In this document: piece after piece, positions 19,468 to 29,117 of the stretch
Numbering within the stretch: the stretch's first letter is position 1
How the letters are laid out: each line of letters opens with the position of its first letter
NCBI RefSeq assembly: GCF_030159595.1
Contig: NZ_BSKJ01000001.1
Span: forward strand, 248,001-312,000
Length of the DNA: 64,000 nucleotides
Direction of reading: 5' to 3'
From: Pseudomonas putida
Lineage (GTDB): Bacteria > Pseudomonadota > Gammaproteobacteria > Pseudomonadales > Pseudomonadaceae
The notes under the pieces: generated by a model
The model's database searches: none
What the model saw: the letters and a program-made list of their open reading frames with translations, nothing else
Told to the model about the DNA's origin: nothing
Program-made: the position numbers and the translations under genes

Positions 19468-20676
19468 ATGGCCAACCCAGGTTCGCCGCGCCGCTTTGCG
19501 CGCATCGATCGTCTCCCCCCTTACGTCTTCAACATCACTGCCGAGCTCAAGATGGCTGCCCGCCGCCGTGGTGAGGACATCATCGACCTGAGCATGGGCA
19601 ACCCCGATGGCGCCACCCCGCCGCACATCGTCGAGAAGCTGGTGCAGGTTGCCCAGCGTGAAGACACCCACGGCTATTCCACCTCTCGCGGCATCCCGCG
19701 CCTGCGCCGGGCCATTTCCAACTGGTACAAGGAACGCTATGAGGTCGACATCGACCCGGAAAGCGAAGCGATTGTCACCATCGGCTCGAAAGAGGGTCTG
19801 GCGCATCTGATGCTGGCCACCCTCGACCAGGGCGATACGGTGCTGGTGCCCAACCCCAGCTATCCGATCCACATCTACGGTGCGGTCATCGCCGGTGCCC
19901 AGGTGCGTTCGGTACCGCTGGTACCGGGTGTGGACTTTTTCAACGAACTCGAACGGGCCATCCGCGAGTCGATCCCCAAGCCGAAGATGATGATCCTCGG
20001 CTTCCCGTCCAACCCCACCGCCCAGTGCGTTGAGCTGGACTTCTTCGAGCGCGTAGTGGCCCTGGCCAAGCAATACAATGTGCTGGTGGTGCATGACCTT
20101 GCTTATGCCGACATCGTCTACGACGGCTGGAAAGCCCCGTCCATCTTGCAGGTTCCCGGCGCCAAGGACATTGCGGTGGAGTTCTTTACCCTGTCCAAGA
20201 GCTACAACATGGCCGGCTGGCGGATTGGTTTCATGGTCGGTAACCCCGAGCTGGTCAGTGCCCTGGCGCGGATCAAGAGCTACCACGACTACGGCACCTT
20301 CACCCCGCTGCAGGTGGCGGCCATCGCTGCACTGGAAGGCGACCAGCAGTGCGTGCGTGACATTGCCGAGCAGTATCGCCAGCGCCGCAACCTGCTGGTG
20401 AAGGGGCTGCACGAGATGGGCTGGATGGTCGAAAACCCCAAGGCGTCGATGTATGTGTGGGCCAAGATCCCGGAGCAGTATGCGCACCTGGGGTCGCTGG
20501 AGTTTTCCAAGAAGCTGCTGGCCGAGGCCAAGGTCTGCGTGTCGCCAGGGATCGGCTTTGGTGATTATGGTGACGACCATGTGCGCTTTGCCCTGATCGA
20601 GAACCAGGACCGCATTCGCCAGGCCATTCGCGGGATCCGGCAGATGTTCCGGGCTGATGGGTTGACCAACAAGTAA
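19468..20676 (+). CDS. alaC: Class I/II aminotransferase, AlaC-like (glutamate-pyruvate)
   Basis: PLP-dependent aminotransferase, probably making alanine from pyruvate and glutamate. 402 aa. The fold type I motifs are present: [11 protein letters not shown], the [11 protein letters not shown]sn region, [10 protein letters not shown] with the cofactor Asp, and [10 protein letters not shown] with the PLP lysine. The opening [16 protein letters not shown] is typical of AlaC. The ATG at 19468 follows AGAGGAAGCC. It appears monocistronic and ends in a hairpin. Exact substrate use is inferred from the family. Confidence 0.9.
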   Translation: MANPGSPRRFARIDRLPPYVFNITAELKMAARRRGEDIIDLSMGNPDGATPPHIVEKLVQVAQREDTHGYSTSRGIPRLRRAISNWYKERYEVDIDPESEAIVTIGSKEGLAHLMLATLDQGDTVLVPNPSYPIHIYGAVIAGAQVRSVPLVPGVDFFNELERAIRESIPKPKMMILGFPSNPTAQCVELDFFERVVALAKQYNVLVVHDLAYADIVYDGWKAPSILQVPGAKDIAVEFFTLSKSYNMAGWRIGFMVGNPELVSALARIKSYHDYGTFTPLQVAAIAALEGDQQCVRDIAEQYRQRRNLLVKGLHEMGWMVENPKASMYVWAKIPEQYAHLGSLEFSKKLLAEAKVCVSPGIGFGDYGDDHVRFALIENQDRIRQAIRGIRQMFRADGLTNK

Positions 20677-20683
20677 GCTTCAA

Positions 20684-20702
20684 GGGGCCGCTTTGCGGCC
20701 CC
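20684..20702 (+). terminator. Hairpin after alaC
   Basis: GGGGCCGC (20684-20691) pairs with GCGGCCCC (20695-20702) around TTT, 8 bp after the alaC stop. There is no strong T-run, so termination may be weak. Confidence 0.65.
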
Positions 20703-20790
20703 CATTGGTTCAGGTGAGACCTTTCCGCCTGCTTTCCACCGACTTACCTACCTATCTTCAGCACTCATTTCTCACCACAGAGATCCACAC

Positions 20791-21918
20791 ATGAGTGTCT
20801 TCACCGCCTATTTCTGCGGCACCGGCTCCCACCGCTTCGACGACGCCAACCCCAACTTCTGGAACGGCGAACTGGTCGCGACCCTGGCCAGCAACGACCA
20901 GGGTCGCGAATTCGCCCACTGGATCGCCGTAGATGGCCCTGGCAGCGGAAACCTGCAGGATGACAAGCTGTTCGTTGAACCCGGCGGCTATTTCAACTGG
21001 ACGGGTCAGCTGTTTGGCCGCGGCTGGGAAGAGAACGTCAACCATGTGCTGCAGGTAATCAAAGGCGAAAGCAGCTGGCAGCGCACCGAGCTGAGCGAAG
21101 AAGAGTACGAGCGGCTAAAGGACGCTGGTGTGCCCATTCCAGAGGCTTCCTCCACAGCCTCCTGGTTCTGGCGCACCTACGACTACGGTGAGCGCCACCC
21201 GACACCACAGGAACTGCAAGAGCGCATCATCAGCATGTTCCGCAAGCCATGCATTCCGACCCAGGTGAACCTGGTGGGCTGGAGCCGGGGAGGGATCAGT
21301 TGCCACATGCTGGCCAACGCCATGGCGCAAGACCCGGTACTGCGGGACATACCGGTGAACATATTTGCCATCGATCCGGTGCCCGGGATTGGCAATGTGC
21401 AAGCCGAACGCATCACGCTGGCGGGAAACGTGCGTGAATATGTCGGCTTCTATTCGCGGGATGAGCGTTCCAAAGGGTTTGCCTGCGTGATCCCGTCAGT
21501 GGCCAGTGGTACGCAGATCTGCATTTATCCGATGCCGGGGCGCCATGCCACGCTGGTGGGCAATGCGTCGGTCGATGGTGCGAGCGACGGCAAGGTGCTC
21601 AAGGAGCCCGGGCTGATCGTTCGCCATTTCGCCGAAGTCTGCCTGACCCGCTGGGGCGTTGAGCTGGACAAACAACTGGCCTTGAGCGATAGGCAGCTCA
21701 TGCTTTATCACCAGGCCATGGCCGCTGCCGAGGGGCAGTACCATGCCATGCGCAGCCAGTCTTACACGGTGCTGACCGAGGGTGAGAACGACAATCGGTT
21801 GGTGCATTGTGGCGAGGCCCGCACGCACTTCAGCAAGGTGTGCGGCGATGACTATGAGCCGACCGAAGGCCTGGCTTTGACGCGTTGGGACACGACTACC
21901 TACAAGGCGCTGCGGTAG
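20791..21918 (+). CDS. Orphan alpha/beta-hydrolase with Tle-like Ser-Asp-His motifs
   Basis: 375 aa, no signal peptide, function unknown. A GWSRGG nucleophile elbow gives Ser165, with Asp195 in FAIDPVPG and His252 in PGRHATLVG as the likely rest of a catalytic triad. The N-terminal AYFCGTGSHRFDD could form the oxyanion loop. The GxSRGG motif recalls DUF2235/Tle1-type phospholipase effectors, but no type VI genes (vgrG, PAAR, immunity lipoprotein) lie nearby. It could instead be a housekeeping esterase. It lies alone between alaC and a cysteine-cluster gene, with a weak AGAGA-type ribosome site. Confidence 0.6.
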   Translation: MSVFTAYFCGTGSHRFDDANPNFWNGELVATLASNDQGREFAHWIAVDGPGSGNLQDDKLFVEPGGYFNWTGQLFGRGWEENVNHVLQVIKGESSWQRTELSEEEYERLKDAGVPIPEASSTASWFWRTYDYGERHPTPQELQERIISMFRKPCIPTQVNLVGWSRGGISCHMLANAMAQDPVLRDIPVNIFAIDPVPGIGNVQAERITLAGNVREYVGFYSRDERSKGFACVIPSVASGTQICIYPMPGRHATLVGNASVDGASDGKVLKEPGLIVRHFAEVCLTRWGVELDKQLALSDRQLMLYHQAMAAAEGQYHAMRSQSYTVLTEGENDNRLVHCGEARTHFSKVCGDDYEPTEGLALTRWDTTTYKALR

Positions 21919-22044
21919 CTGATGCGGCCGGCCGGATCAGCGGCAAAATATTTTGCATGGCCCCTCTATCCAGCCGCCCCGGGTTCGATTGAAAATGGCG
22001 CCGCGGGCCAGCCCCGATAACAACAACCTTCCCTCCGTGACATC

Positions 22045-22428
22045 ATGTCTGAATATAACCCTTGCCTTGACTGCGGCGCCTGCTGCGGGTACTTCCGTGT
22101 GTCCTTCTTCTGGGGCGAATGCCAGTCTGCCGGGGGCGTTGTGCCGGACGACCTGGTGGTGCAGATCAACCCCACCCGCGTTGCCATGATTGGCACCGAC
22201 GCCAAGCCATGCCGCTGTGTCAGCCTTGATGGTGAGATTGGCAAGGAAGTGGCTTGTACCATTTATGCCAACCGCTCCAGCCCTTGCCGCGAGTTCGACG
22301 CATCGTGGGAAGGTGGGGTGCATAACCCCAGCTGTGACGATGCGCGGGCGGCGTATGGGCTGCCACCGCTGACCCCGCCGGGGGCCAATGAGCCGCATTG
22401 GCCGGGGGATGGGGCTGAGGTGGCCTGA
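22045..22428 (+). CDS. YkgJ-family cysteine-cluster protein
   Basis: 127 aa. Eight-cysteine pattern typical of the YkgJ/zinc-or-iron-chelating family: [11 protein letters not shown] at the N-terminus, then [21 protein letters not shown] and NPSCDDAR. It probably binds a metal or Fe-S cluster in the cytoplasm; the cellular role is not known. It is a single gene followed by a REP pair. The 21919-22044 stretch before it holds only leader sequence. Confidence 0.87.
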   Translation: MSEYNPCLDCGACCGYFRVSFFWGECQSAGGVVPDDLVVQINPTRVAMIGTDAKPCRCVSLDGEIGKEVACTIYANRSSPCREFDASWEGGVHNPSCDDARAAYGLPPLTPPGANEPHWPGDGAEVA

Positions 22429-22443
22429 GCCTGTTTCGTTAGC

Positions 22444-22521
22444 CTGTACCGGCCTTTTTGCGGGTGATTCCGCTCCCATAGGAAACGCACTGTGGGAGCG
22501 GGCTTGTCCCGCGAAACGCCG
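22444..22521. repeat. Degenerate inverted REP pair
   Basis: A REP-like copy (TACCGGCCTTTTTGCGGGTGA..., 22446 onward) faces a better copy ending CGGGCTTGTCCCGCGAAACGCCGG near 22521. Arms diverge more than in the other pairs of this window. Confidence 0.75.
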
Positions 22522-22624
22522 GGCGGTGGTGCTCGATTTTCGCGCCACCCTAGATCAAGACATGCCCTCCCACCCCACATGTAGTTAAACTGTCATCTCC
22601 CCAGCAATGGACAGGAGATCCGGC

Positions 22625-23188
22625 GTGACCCCACCCCGCAGTTTCCCCAGTGACCTCTGCCTCGACAGCCCGCGTCTGCACTTGCGCCCTATGCGCCATG
22701 CCGATGCTGCGCAATGGCTGGCGATCATGGCCGACCCCGAGGTCATGCGTTATTGGCACCATGCCCCTTGGCAAGACCTGGCCGAAGCCGAAAGCGCCCT
22801 GGCCGCCGACCGCGTAGCCTATGCCAATGGCGACCAGCTCAAGCTCGGCATGTACCGGCGTGACAACGGCGAACTCATCGGCATGGTGCAGCTGTTCAAC
22901 ATCGACGATGTGTCCCGCCGCGGCGAGATTGGCTACTGCCTGGCCAGCGCGGTGCAGGGCAGGGGCTACATGGACGAAGCGCTCACCTGCTTCATCGACT
23001 ACCTCGCCCACACCCTGCACATGCGCCGCCTTGAAGGAGAGATCGACCCGCGTAACCAGGGCTCGGCGCGTACCCTCGAGCGCCAGGGCTTTGTGCTAGA
23101 AGGCACCCTGCGGGCGCGGTGGTGCGTGGCCGGCGAGTTGTCTGACTCGGGTATCTATGGCTTGCTGCTTGAGCCAGCGGTTGCATAG
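22625..23188 (+). CDS. GNAT N-acetyltransferase, RimJ/RimL type
   Basis: 187 aa from a GTG start. GGAG sits 8-10 nt before this GTG, whereas an in-frame ATG 18 nt upstream (22607) lacks a ribosome site. The Acetyltransf_3 pattern is clear: LHLRPMRHADA near the start, IGYCLASAVQGRGYMDEAL as the acetyl-CoA loop, and DPRNQGSARTLERQGFVLEGTLR. The substrate is unknown: ribosomal protein N-termini, amino acids or antibiotics are all possible for this family. Confidence 0.85.
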   Translation: MTPPRSFPSDLCLDSPRLHLRPMRHADAAQWLAIMADPEVMRYWHHAPWQDLAEAESALAADRVAYANGDQLKLGMYRRDNGELIGMVQLFNIDDVSRRGEIGYCLASAVQGRGYMDEALTCFIDYLAHTLHMRRLEGEIDPRNQGSARTLERQGFVLEGTLRARWCVAGELSDSGIYGLLLEPAVA

Positions 23189-23284
23189 TCTTGCGCCGCA
23201 TGGTGTTGCTGTGCGGCGCCTGTCCAGGGTCTGGAAGCGGGGCAAGGCCTGGGTTAAGGTCGTAGACTGTCCCGTTTCCCCCAG

Positions 23285-23833
23285 GTGTGCCCCTTGCCCG
23301 TTTTCTACCTGAGCATCAGCTTGCTGCTGTATGTGCTCGCCCTGTTTTTCGATGGCGCGCTGATGAGCGGCGAGCGCCACATGCCGGCCCTGCAGATGCT
23401 GCTGTACGGGCCATGGGGCATGCCCTTCGGTTTGTTCCAATGGTTTGCCAACCCGCTGTTGGCCCTGGCCATCCTTGCCCATCGGCGGTTTCGCAGGCTG
23501 GCCTTGCTGGCAGGGTTGGCAGCTGTGTACCTGGCCGCCAGCAGTTTCGCAATAGACCGCTTGCCGGACAACCAGAGCTACGCGTTTCATGAGCGCACCG
23601 GCTTTGGTGCCGGTTTCTACCTGTGGCTGGCGGCGATGGTGGTGTTTTGTGCGGGCCAGGCCTGGCATTGCTGGAAAGCACGCAGCGCCAACGACATGCC
23701 GGGCTGGAACTGGCTTGATGTAGCGTTGATCGCCGCGCTGGCTGTGACGCTTTACGCGGCAACCCAGATGCCATCGTTGCGCTTCGAGCCGGGTAACGTA
23801 CTGATGCCGCCAGAGCAGCCACAGACGCTTTGA
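23285..23833 (+). CDS. Predicted four-to-five-helix membrane protein
   Basis: About 182 aa if the GTG at 23285 is used; a TTG at 23294 is an alternative, and neither has a strong ribosome site. Hydrophobic segments lie near residues 6-25, 45-65, 70-88, 108-125 and 145-162. No conserved domain was recognised. It precedes the LprI-like gene by 20 nt, so the two may be co-transcribed. Confidence 0.65.
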   Translation: MCPLPVFYLSISLLLYVLALFFDGALMSGERHMPALQMLLYGPWGMPFGLFQWFANPLLALAILAHRRFRRLALLAGLAAVYLAASSFAIDRLPDNQSYAFHERTGFGAGFYLWLAAMVVFCAGQAWHCWKARSANDMPGWNWLDVALIAALAVTLYAATQMPSLRFEPGNVLMPPEQPQTL

Positions 23834-23853
23834 TACCCACAAGGAGGGGCCGC

Positions 23854-24240
23854 ATGACCAAGCATTACCTGACAGGCCTGGCGCTGGCCTGCGTGCTGCC
23901 GATGGCAGTGGCGGATGACTACACACCGGCCTACGGGCAGTGCATGGACAAGGCTTCCAGCACGGTGGCCATGAGCGCGTGCATCCAGGCTGAGACGCAG
24001 GTACAGGACCAGCGGTTGAACCGGGCTTACAAGCAGTTGATGGGCAAGCTGGATGCCGGGCAGCAGAAGAGCCTGCGGGATGTGCAGCGCAAGTGGATGG
24101 CTTACCGCGATGGCAACTGCCAATTCCATGTGCAGGCCAGTGGCGGGACCCTGGCGCAGTTGGAAGGTGGGACGTGTGTGATGGACATGACCCGCGACCG
24201 GGCGGCGGAGCTGGAACGGGTGCTCAGCCCGGTGCAGTGA
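23854..24240 (+). CDS. Secreted LprI/DUF1311-like protein
   Basis: 128 aa with a signal peptide (MTKHYLTGLALACVLPMAVA, cleavage near residue 20). The mature part has the LprI N-terminal (DUF1311) pattern: four cysteines, ACIQAETQVQDQRLNRAYKQLM and the QRKWMAYRDGNC motif. Mycobacterial LprI inhibits lysozyme; whether this protein does is unknown. The ATG is preceded by AAGGAGG, which decides the start. Confidence 0.87.
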   Translation: MTKHYLTGLALACVLPMAVADDYTPAYGQCMDKASSTVAMSACIQAETQVQDQRLNRAYKQLMGKLDAGQQKSLRDVQRKWMAYRDGNCQFHVQASGGTLAQLEGGTCVMDMTRDRAAELERVLSPVQ

Positions 24241-24250
24241 GCTTGCCTGT

Positions 24251-24348
24251 TCTGGCCTCATCGCCGGCAAGCCAGCTCCCACAGGGATCGCAGCGCTCTC
24301 AGCTGCAGCGCGATCCCTGTGGGAGCTGGCTTGCCGGCGATGGGGCGC
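24251..24348. repeat. Inverted REP pair between lprI-like gene and selU
   Basis: TGGCCTCATCGCCGGCAAGCCAGCTCCCACAGGGATCGC (from 24252) faces its near reverse complement ending at 24342. The spacer contains a CAGCTG palindrome. It separates two convergent genes and may serve as a bidirectional transcription end. Confidence 0.82.
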
Positions 24349-24362
24349 GAAGCGGCCCGCTT

Positions 24363-25475
24363 TTATCTTCGAGGTTCGCGCAGCGCCCGGGACTTGAGGT
24401 ACTCGCGCACTTCCACGGCATCCCCGGCAAACTCGATACGCTCTGCCTTCGCCGCACGCTGGTAGGCATACATAGGGTCGTAATACTCGTTCAGCAAGCC
24501 CTCGATCCAGCCCCGGTGCAGTTCCACCGCGCCGCTGCGCTGCTGCGCTTCCAGCGCCTGGCCCAGCAGCGCCGACAACCGCTGATAACGCTCACCGCCC
24601 AAACGCTTGTAGATGTTGGCCATGCTTTGCAGCATGCGCTCGGCAAACAACCGGCGGCCTTCTTCCTCGCCATGCACAGCGACGAACTCGGCACTCAGGT
24701 TGACCACATAATCACGCAGGATGCGCTCCACCCGATTGGCAAAACTGTCTTCCAGCCACACCAGTGGGTATTGCTGCATGCCCTGGTACAACGTCAGCGG
24801 CACGGTGCAACTGCCGACAATGCGGCCTTCATCTTCCAGTACGAACTGTTCAATGCCTCGCTCGCGTTTCTTCAGTACGTCGATGGCCAGCTGGTTCTCG
24901 AAGTCGATCTGGGCCGGCTGCGCGGTGGCGCGTTTGCCGAAGCTGGAGCCGCGATGGTTGGCGTGGCCTTCCAGGTCCAACACGTTACTCAGCTGATGCA
25001 GCACGTCGGTCTTGCCAGTACCGGTAAGGCCGCCCAGCAGCACAAAATCGCATTGCGCCACCGCCTGCTGGGTGGTCTCCAGCAGGAAGGTCCGCATGGC
25101 CTTGTACCCGCCCTTGACGCGCGGGTACTGAATGCCCGCCTCATCGCGCAACCAGCCCTGCACGATCTGCGAGCGTAGGCCGCCACGGAAGCAGTACAGG
25201 TAGCCTTCGGGGTGGGCCTGGGTGAATGCCACCCAGGCGTCCAGCCGAGCCTGTTTGGTGGCGCCGCTGACCAGTTGGTGGCCAAGGGTGATGGCGGCGG
25301 CCTGGCCCTGCTGTTTGAAGCAGGTGCCAACCCTCTGCCGCTCCTGGTCGTTCATCAGCGGCAGGTTGACCACGCCGGGGAAGGCGCCCTTGGCGAATTC
25401 GACGGGTGCGCGCATGTCCATCATTGGCACGTCGTCGAGGAACAGCTGGCGAAAATCGGTGCAGTCGGGGCGCAT
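24363..25475 (-). CDS. selU: tRNA 2-selenouridine/geranyl-2-thiouridine synthase
   Basis: Converts 2-thiouridine at the tRNA wobble base to 2-selenouridine using selenophosphate (also called mnmH/ybbB). 370 aa. The N-terminal rhodanese domain has the active Cys in YCFRGG (near residue 94). The C-terminal P-loop domain has GLTGTGKTD. The start overlaps the last base of selD, so the two are translated as a unit: SelD makes the substrate SelU uses. Confidence 0.95.
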   Translation of the reverse strand: MRPDCTDFRQLFLDDVPMMDMRAPVEFAKGAFPGVVNLPLMNDQERQRVGTCFKQQGQAAAITLGHQLVSGATKQARLDAWVAFTQAHPEGYLYCFRGGLRSQIVQGWLRDEAGIQYPRVKGGYKAMRTFLLETTQQAVAQCDFVLLGGLTGTGKTDVLHQLSNVLDLEGHANHRGSSFGKRATAQPAQIDFENQLAIDVLKKRERGIEQFVLEDEGRIVGSCTVPLTLYQGMQQYPLVWLEDSFANRVERILRDYVVNLSAEFVAVHGEEEGRRLFAERMLQSMANIYKRLGGERYQRLSALLGQALEAQQRSGAVELHRGWIEGLLNEYYDPMYAYQRAAKAERIEFAGDAVEVREYLKSRALREPRR

Positions 25476-26509
25476 CAGACGACCTCGACCGCGTGGGTCT
25501 GTCGTTCGACCAGTTTGCCGATCGGCGCCAGTTGCAGGCCCAGTTCGGCAGCGACTGCCTGGAACTCGGCTTCACCTTCCGGAGCAACCGCCACCAGCAA
25601 GCCGCCGCTGGTTTGCGGGTCGCACAGCAGGTGTTTCTGCTCGTCGCTGAGGGTGCCGAGCTTGTGGCCGTAGCTGTCGAAGTTGCGCAGCGTGCCGCCA
25701 GGGATGCAACCCTCGGCCAGGTAGTGCTCGACACTGGGCAGGCGTGGTACGGCGGCGTAGTCCAGGTGCGCGGTAAGGCCGCTGCCCTCAGCCAATTCCA
25801 CCAGGTGGCCGAGCAGGCCGAAGCCGGTGACGTCGGTCATGGCCTTGACCCCATCGAGCTTGCCGAAGCGGCTGCCGGGGGTGTTGAGGGTGCACATCCA
25901 GTCGCGGGCCAGGCCTTGGTCCTGCGCACGCAGCTTGGCCTTTTTCTCGGCAGTGGTAAGGATGCCGATGCCCAGTGGCTTGGTCAGGTACAGCTGGCAG
26001 CCTGCAGTGGCGGTGTCGTTGCGCTTGAGGTGGCGCTTGCTGACCACACCCGTGACGGCGAGGCCGAAGATGGGTTCGGGGGCGTCGATGGAGTGGCCGC
26101 CGGCCAGCGGGATGCCGGCTTCGGCGCATACCGCACGGCCGCCACGGATCACTTCGCGGGCGACTTCAGGTGGCAGCACGTTGACCGGCCAGCCAAGGAT
26201 GGCGATGGCCATCAGCGGGTCCCCGCCCATGGCGTAGATGTCGCTGATGGCGTTGGTGGCGGCGATGCGGCCGAAGTCGTACGGGTCATCGACAATCGGC
26301 ATGAAGAAGTCGGTGGTCGAGACCACGCCGCGCTCGTCGTCCAGCGCGTACACGGCGGCGTCGTCGCGCGAGGCGTTGCCGACCCACAGCTTCGGATCCA
26401 GGGCGTAGGTTCCGCTTTCGGCGAGGATCACGTCCAGCACCTTGGGAGAAATTTTGCAGCCACAGCCGGCACCGTGGCTGTACTGGGTCAGGCGAATCGG
26501 CTCGCTCAT
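25475..26509 (-). CDS. selD: Selenophosphate synthetase
   Basis: Makes selenophosphate from selenide and ATP. 344 aa. The N-terminal [11 protein letters not shown] segment carries the catalytic Cys at residue 16 (Cys, not Sec). ATP-binding features [27 protein letters not shown] and [11 protein letters not shown] match the E. coli enzyme closely. It overlaps selU and is divergent from a PhnD-like transport operon 126 bp away, which may supply selenium. Confidence 0.97.
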   Translation of the reverse strand: MSEPIRLTQYSHGAGCGCKISPKVLDVILAESGTYALDPKLWVGNASRDDAAVYALDDERGVVSTTDFFMPIVDDPYDFGRIAATNAISDIYAMGGDPLMAIAILGWPVNVLPPEVAREVIRGGRAVCAEAGIPLAGGHSIDAPEPIFGLAVTGVVSKRHLKRNDTATAGCQLYLTKPLGIGILTTAEKKAKLRAQDQGLARDWMCTLNTPGSRFGKLDGVKAMTDVTGFGLLGHLVELAEGSGLTAHLDYAAVPRLPSVEHYLAEGCIPGGTLRNFDSYGHKLGTLSDEQKHLLCDPQTSGGLLVAVAPEGEAEFQAVAAELGLQLAPIGKLVERQTHAVEVV

Positions 26510-26635
26510 ATGTACCTCAGCAGGTCAAATTGTTGCGCGATTGTAGCAAAGCTGGCCTTTGCGCCTGTGCCTCTTATAATTCTCATTGTCGGCGTACTTG
26601 TCGGCATTTCCCCGCTATTGAACCGGAGAACACCC

Positions 26636-27490
26636 ATGCTCAAACGCCCCATGGCGCTCGCCGTCGGCCTCGTGCTGTCTTGCTGTGCCGTCGTCGTCCA
26701 GGCCGCTGAAATCCTGCGGGTCAGCGCCATCCCCGACGAAGCACCGACCGAACTGCAGCGCAAGTTCAAGCCATTGGGTGAGTACCTGGCCAAGCAATTG
26801 GGCATGGAGGTGAAGTTCGTGCCGGTGGCCGATTACCCTGCGGTGGTTGAGTCGCTGGCCTCCGATCGCCTCGACCTGGCCTGGCTGGGAGGCTTCACTT
26901 TCGTTCAGGTACACCTGAAGGACCCGACCGCCACGCCGCTGGTGCAGCGTGAACAGGATGCGCAGTTCACCTCCAGGTTCATCACCGCCAATCCCGATGT
27001 GAAGAGCCTGGCCGACCTCAAGGGCAAGTCGTTTGCCTTCGGTTCCATCTCGTCCACTTCGGGCAGCCTGATGCCACGTTATTTCATGCTCAAGCAGGAC
27101 AACATCAAGCCTGAAGAGTACTTCAGCCGCGTGGCCTATTCTGGCGCGCATGACGCCACCGTGGCTTGGGTGCAGGCGGGCAAGGTCGATGGTGGCGTGC
27201 TTAACGCCAGTGTGTGGCAGAAGCTGGTGGATGCTGGCAAGGTCGATACCGCCAAGGTGAAAGTGTTCGCGACCACCCCGACCTACTTCGACTACAACTG
27301 GACCGTGCGCGGCAACATGGACCCAGCGCTGAAAGACAAGATCAAGAAGGCCTTCCTCGACCTCGACCCGGCCAACCCCGAGCACAAGGCGATCCTCGAC
27401 CTGCAGGCCGCCAGCCGCTTTATCGAGACCAAGCCTGAAAACTATGTGGGCACCGAGCAAGCTGCGCGTGAGGCTGGCCTGCTCAAGTGA
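26636..27490 (+). CDS. PhnD-type substrate-binding protein, putative selenium oxyanion transporter
   Basis: 284 aa periplasmic protein with signal peptide (about 1-23, ending VVVQAAE). The PhnD-like fold shows AIPDEAPTELQRKFKPL and DLAWLGGFTFVQ. The start is set by GGAG 9 nt before the ATG at 26636; a much longer frame extends upstream but runs antisense to selD. The subfamily next to selD has been described as putative selenate-binding (TIGR04553, from memory). Phosphonate or phosphite are the alternative substrates. No phn catabolic genes lie nearby. Confidence 0.85.
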   Translation: MLKRPMALAVGLVLSCCAVVVQAAEILRVSAIPDEAPTELQRKFKPLGEYLAKQLGMEVKFVPVADYPAVVESLASDRLDLAWLGGFTFVQVHLKDPTATPLVQREQDAQFTSRFITANPDVKSLADLKGKSFAFGSISSTSGSLMPRYFMLKQDNIKPEEYFSRVAYSGAHDATVAWVQAGKVDGGVLNASVWQKLVDAGKVDTAKVKVFATTPTYFDYNWTVRGNMDPALKDKIKKAFLDLDPANPEHKAILDLQAASRFIETKPENYVGTEQAAREAGLLK

Positions 27491-28296
27491 CTGCTTCGAA
27501 CGTGGCCATCCACCTGCACGGTGCCGGCCTGCGCCATGGCCAGGTGCGCGCGCTTGACGCGATCAGCCTGGTCATCGAGCAGGGCGAACGCGTCGCTATC
27601 ATTGGGCCGTCGGGGGCGGGTAAGTCCAGCTTGCTGCACCTGATGGCTACGGCCATCCAGCCCAGCAGCGGGCGCGTGGAGTTGCTTGGCGAGCAGCCCT
27701 GGGCATTGTCCGCCAGGGCACGCCAGCGCCTTCGGGCGCGAATCGGCCTGGTGCATCAGGCTCCGCCCTTGCCACCGCGCCAACGGGTGGTTACGGCAGT
27801 CCTGGCCGGTCGACTGGGGCAGTGGGGGGTAACGCGTGGCTTGCTCAACCTGCTGTACCCCAGCGATGTGCCGGGCGCGCGCCAGGTGTTGGCCGAACTG
27901 GGCCTGGCTGACAAGCTGTTCGTGCCATGCGGGCAGCTGTCTGGTGGCCAGTTGCAGCGGGTGGGCATTGCCCGGGTGCTGTACCAGCGGCCACAGGTGC
28001 TGTTGACCGACGAGCCGGTGTCGGCCATGGACCCGGTGCTGGCTGACCACAGCCTGGTGTTGCTCAACCGGCATGCCCAGGCCAACGGCGTGACGCTGGT
28101 GGCGAGCCTGCATGCGGTGGACCTGGCACTGGCACACTTCCCGCGGGTGATCGGTATTCGTGAAGGGCAAGTGGCGTTCGACAGCCCGGCCGAAGCCGTT
28201 ACCGAGCAATTGCTGGATGCTTTGTACGCCAACGAACAGCTGGGTTCGCCGCCAACCCACGGGCCGACCCTGACGGTGCAGATTCCGCGATGCTGA
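27487..28296 (+). CDS. ABC transporter ATP-binding protein, PhnC-like
   Basis: 269 aa, GTG start within a GTGA overlap with the binding-protein gene. Walker A is GPSGAGKSS, the signature is LSGGQLQRVGIARVL, Walker B is VLLTDEPVSAMD and the switch His is in VASLHAVDLAL. The order resembles PhnC. It powers the two downstream permeases. Substrate is inferred from context as a selenium oxyanion. Confidence 0.9.
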   Translation: MTASNVAIHLHGAGLRHGQVRALDAISLVIEQGERVAIIGPSGAGKSSLLHLMATAIQPSSGRVELLGEQPWALSARARQRLRARIGLVHQAPPLPPRQRVVTAVLAGRLGQWGVTRGLLNLLYPSDVPGARQVLAELGLADKLFVPCGQLSGGQLQRVGIARVLYQRPQVLLTDEPVSAMDPVLADHSLVLLNRHAQANGVTLVASLHAVDLALAHFPRVIGIREGQVAFDSPAEAVTEQLLDALYANEQLGSPPTHGPTLTVQIPRC

Positions 28297-29117
28297 AGGC
28301 TGACACCCGCGACCCTGCCGTGTTGCCGCGGTTGCTGCTGGCCCTGCTGGCCGTGGCGGTGTTATGGCCAGGTATTCAGTTGAGCGAGCTGAACCCTGGG
28401 GTGCTGCTGCAGGCGGAAAACCAGCAGCAGATCGCCAGCTTTACCAGCGCCTTCTGGCCGCCGGCACACGATTCTGACTTCCTTGGGCTGTTGTATGAAG
28501 CCACCTTGCAGACCCTGGCCGTGGCCACCGCCGGCATGGTGCTGGCGCTGTTGCTGGCGATCCCGGCCGGCTTGCTGGCTAGCCGTGCCTTGTCTTTGCG
28601 TGCTGCTTCTCGTGGCGGGCGGGTCGGGTTCTGGTCGCGACTGTTGCGGCTGCCGGTACGCGGGTTGCTGATTTTCCTGCGCAGCGTGCCGGAAATTGTC
28701 TGGGCGCTGCTGTTCGTGCGGGCCGTGGGGCTGGGGCCGACGGCGGGAGTGTTGGCAATCGCCATCACCTATAGCGGCATGCTCGGCAAGGTCTACGCCG
28801 AGATCTTCGAGTCGGTCGACCAGCGTCCGGCCCATGCCTTGTTGCAGGCGGGCAGCGGCCGGCTGACGGCGTTTTTCTACGGCATCCTGCCCAATGCGGC
28901 ACCCGAAGTGGTGTCCTACACCGTGTACCGCTGGGAGTGCGCGGTACGGGCCTCGGTGGTGATGGGTTTTGTCGGTGCTGGCGGGTTGGGGCAGCAGATT
29001 GACCTGTCGATGCGCATGTTCGCCGGTGCGCAAGTAGCAAGCATGCTGCTGACGTTCCTGGTGCTGGTGATGCTGGCCGATCTACTTAGCCGCCTGTTGC
29101 GTTGGCGGCTGGCATGA
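28290..29117 (+). CDS. ABC transporter permease, PhnE-like (1)
   Basis: 275 aa inner-membrane permease with about six helices. The EAA-type cytoplasmic loop is visible in HALLQAGSGRLTAFFYGILP, followed by RWECAVRASVVMGFVGAGGLG. It overlaps the ATPase gene by 7 nt and the second permease gene by 4 nt, so the two permeases probably form a heterodimer. Confidence 0.9.
   Translation: MLKADTRDPAVLPRLLLALLAVAVLWPGIQLSELNPGVLLQAENQQQIASFTSAFWPPAHDSDFLGLLYEATLQTLAVATAGMVLALLLAIPAGLLASRALSLRAASRGGRVGFWSRLLRLPVRGLLIFLRSVPEIVWALLFVRAVGLGPTAGVLAIAITYSGMLGKVYAEIFESVDQRPAHALLQAGSGRLTAFFYGILPNAAPEVVSYTVYRWECAVRASVVMGFVGAGGLGQQIDLSMRMFAGAQVASMLLTFLVLVMLADLLSRLLRWRLA

Noticed and set aside
20791..21918. Confirmed type VI effector
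   Set aside because: Only active-site motifs point that way; no vgrG, PAAR or immunity gene is adjacent, so it is called only as a Tle-like hydrolase.
25406..26635. N-terminal extension of the PhnD-like gene (694-codon frame)
   Set aside because: The extension is antisense to selD; the true start at 26636 has a ribosome site and signal peptide.
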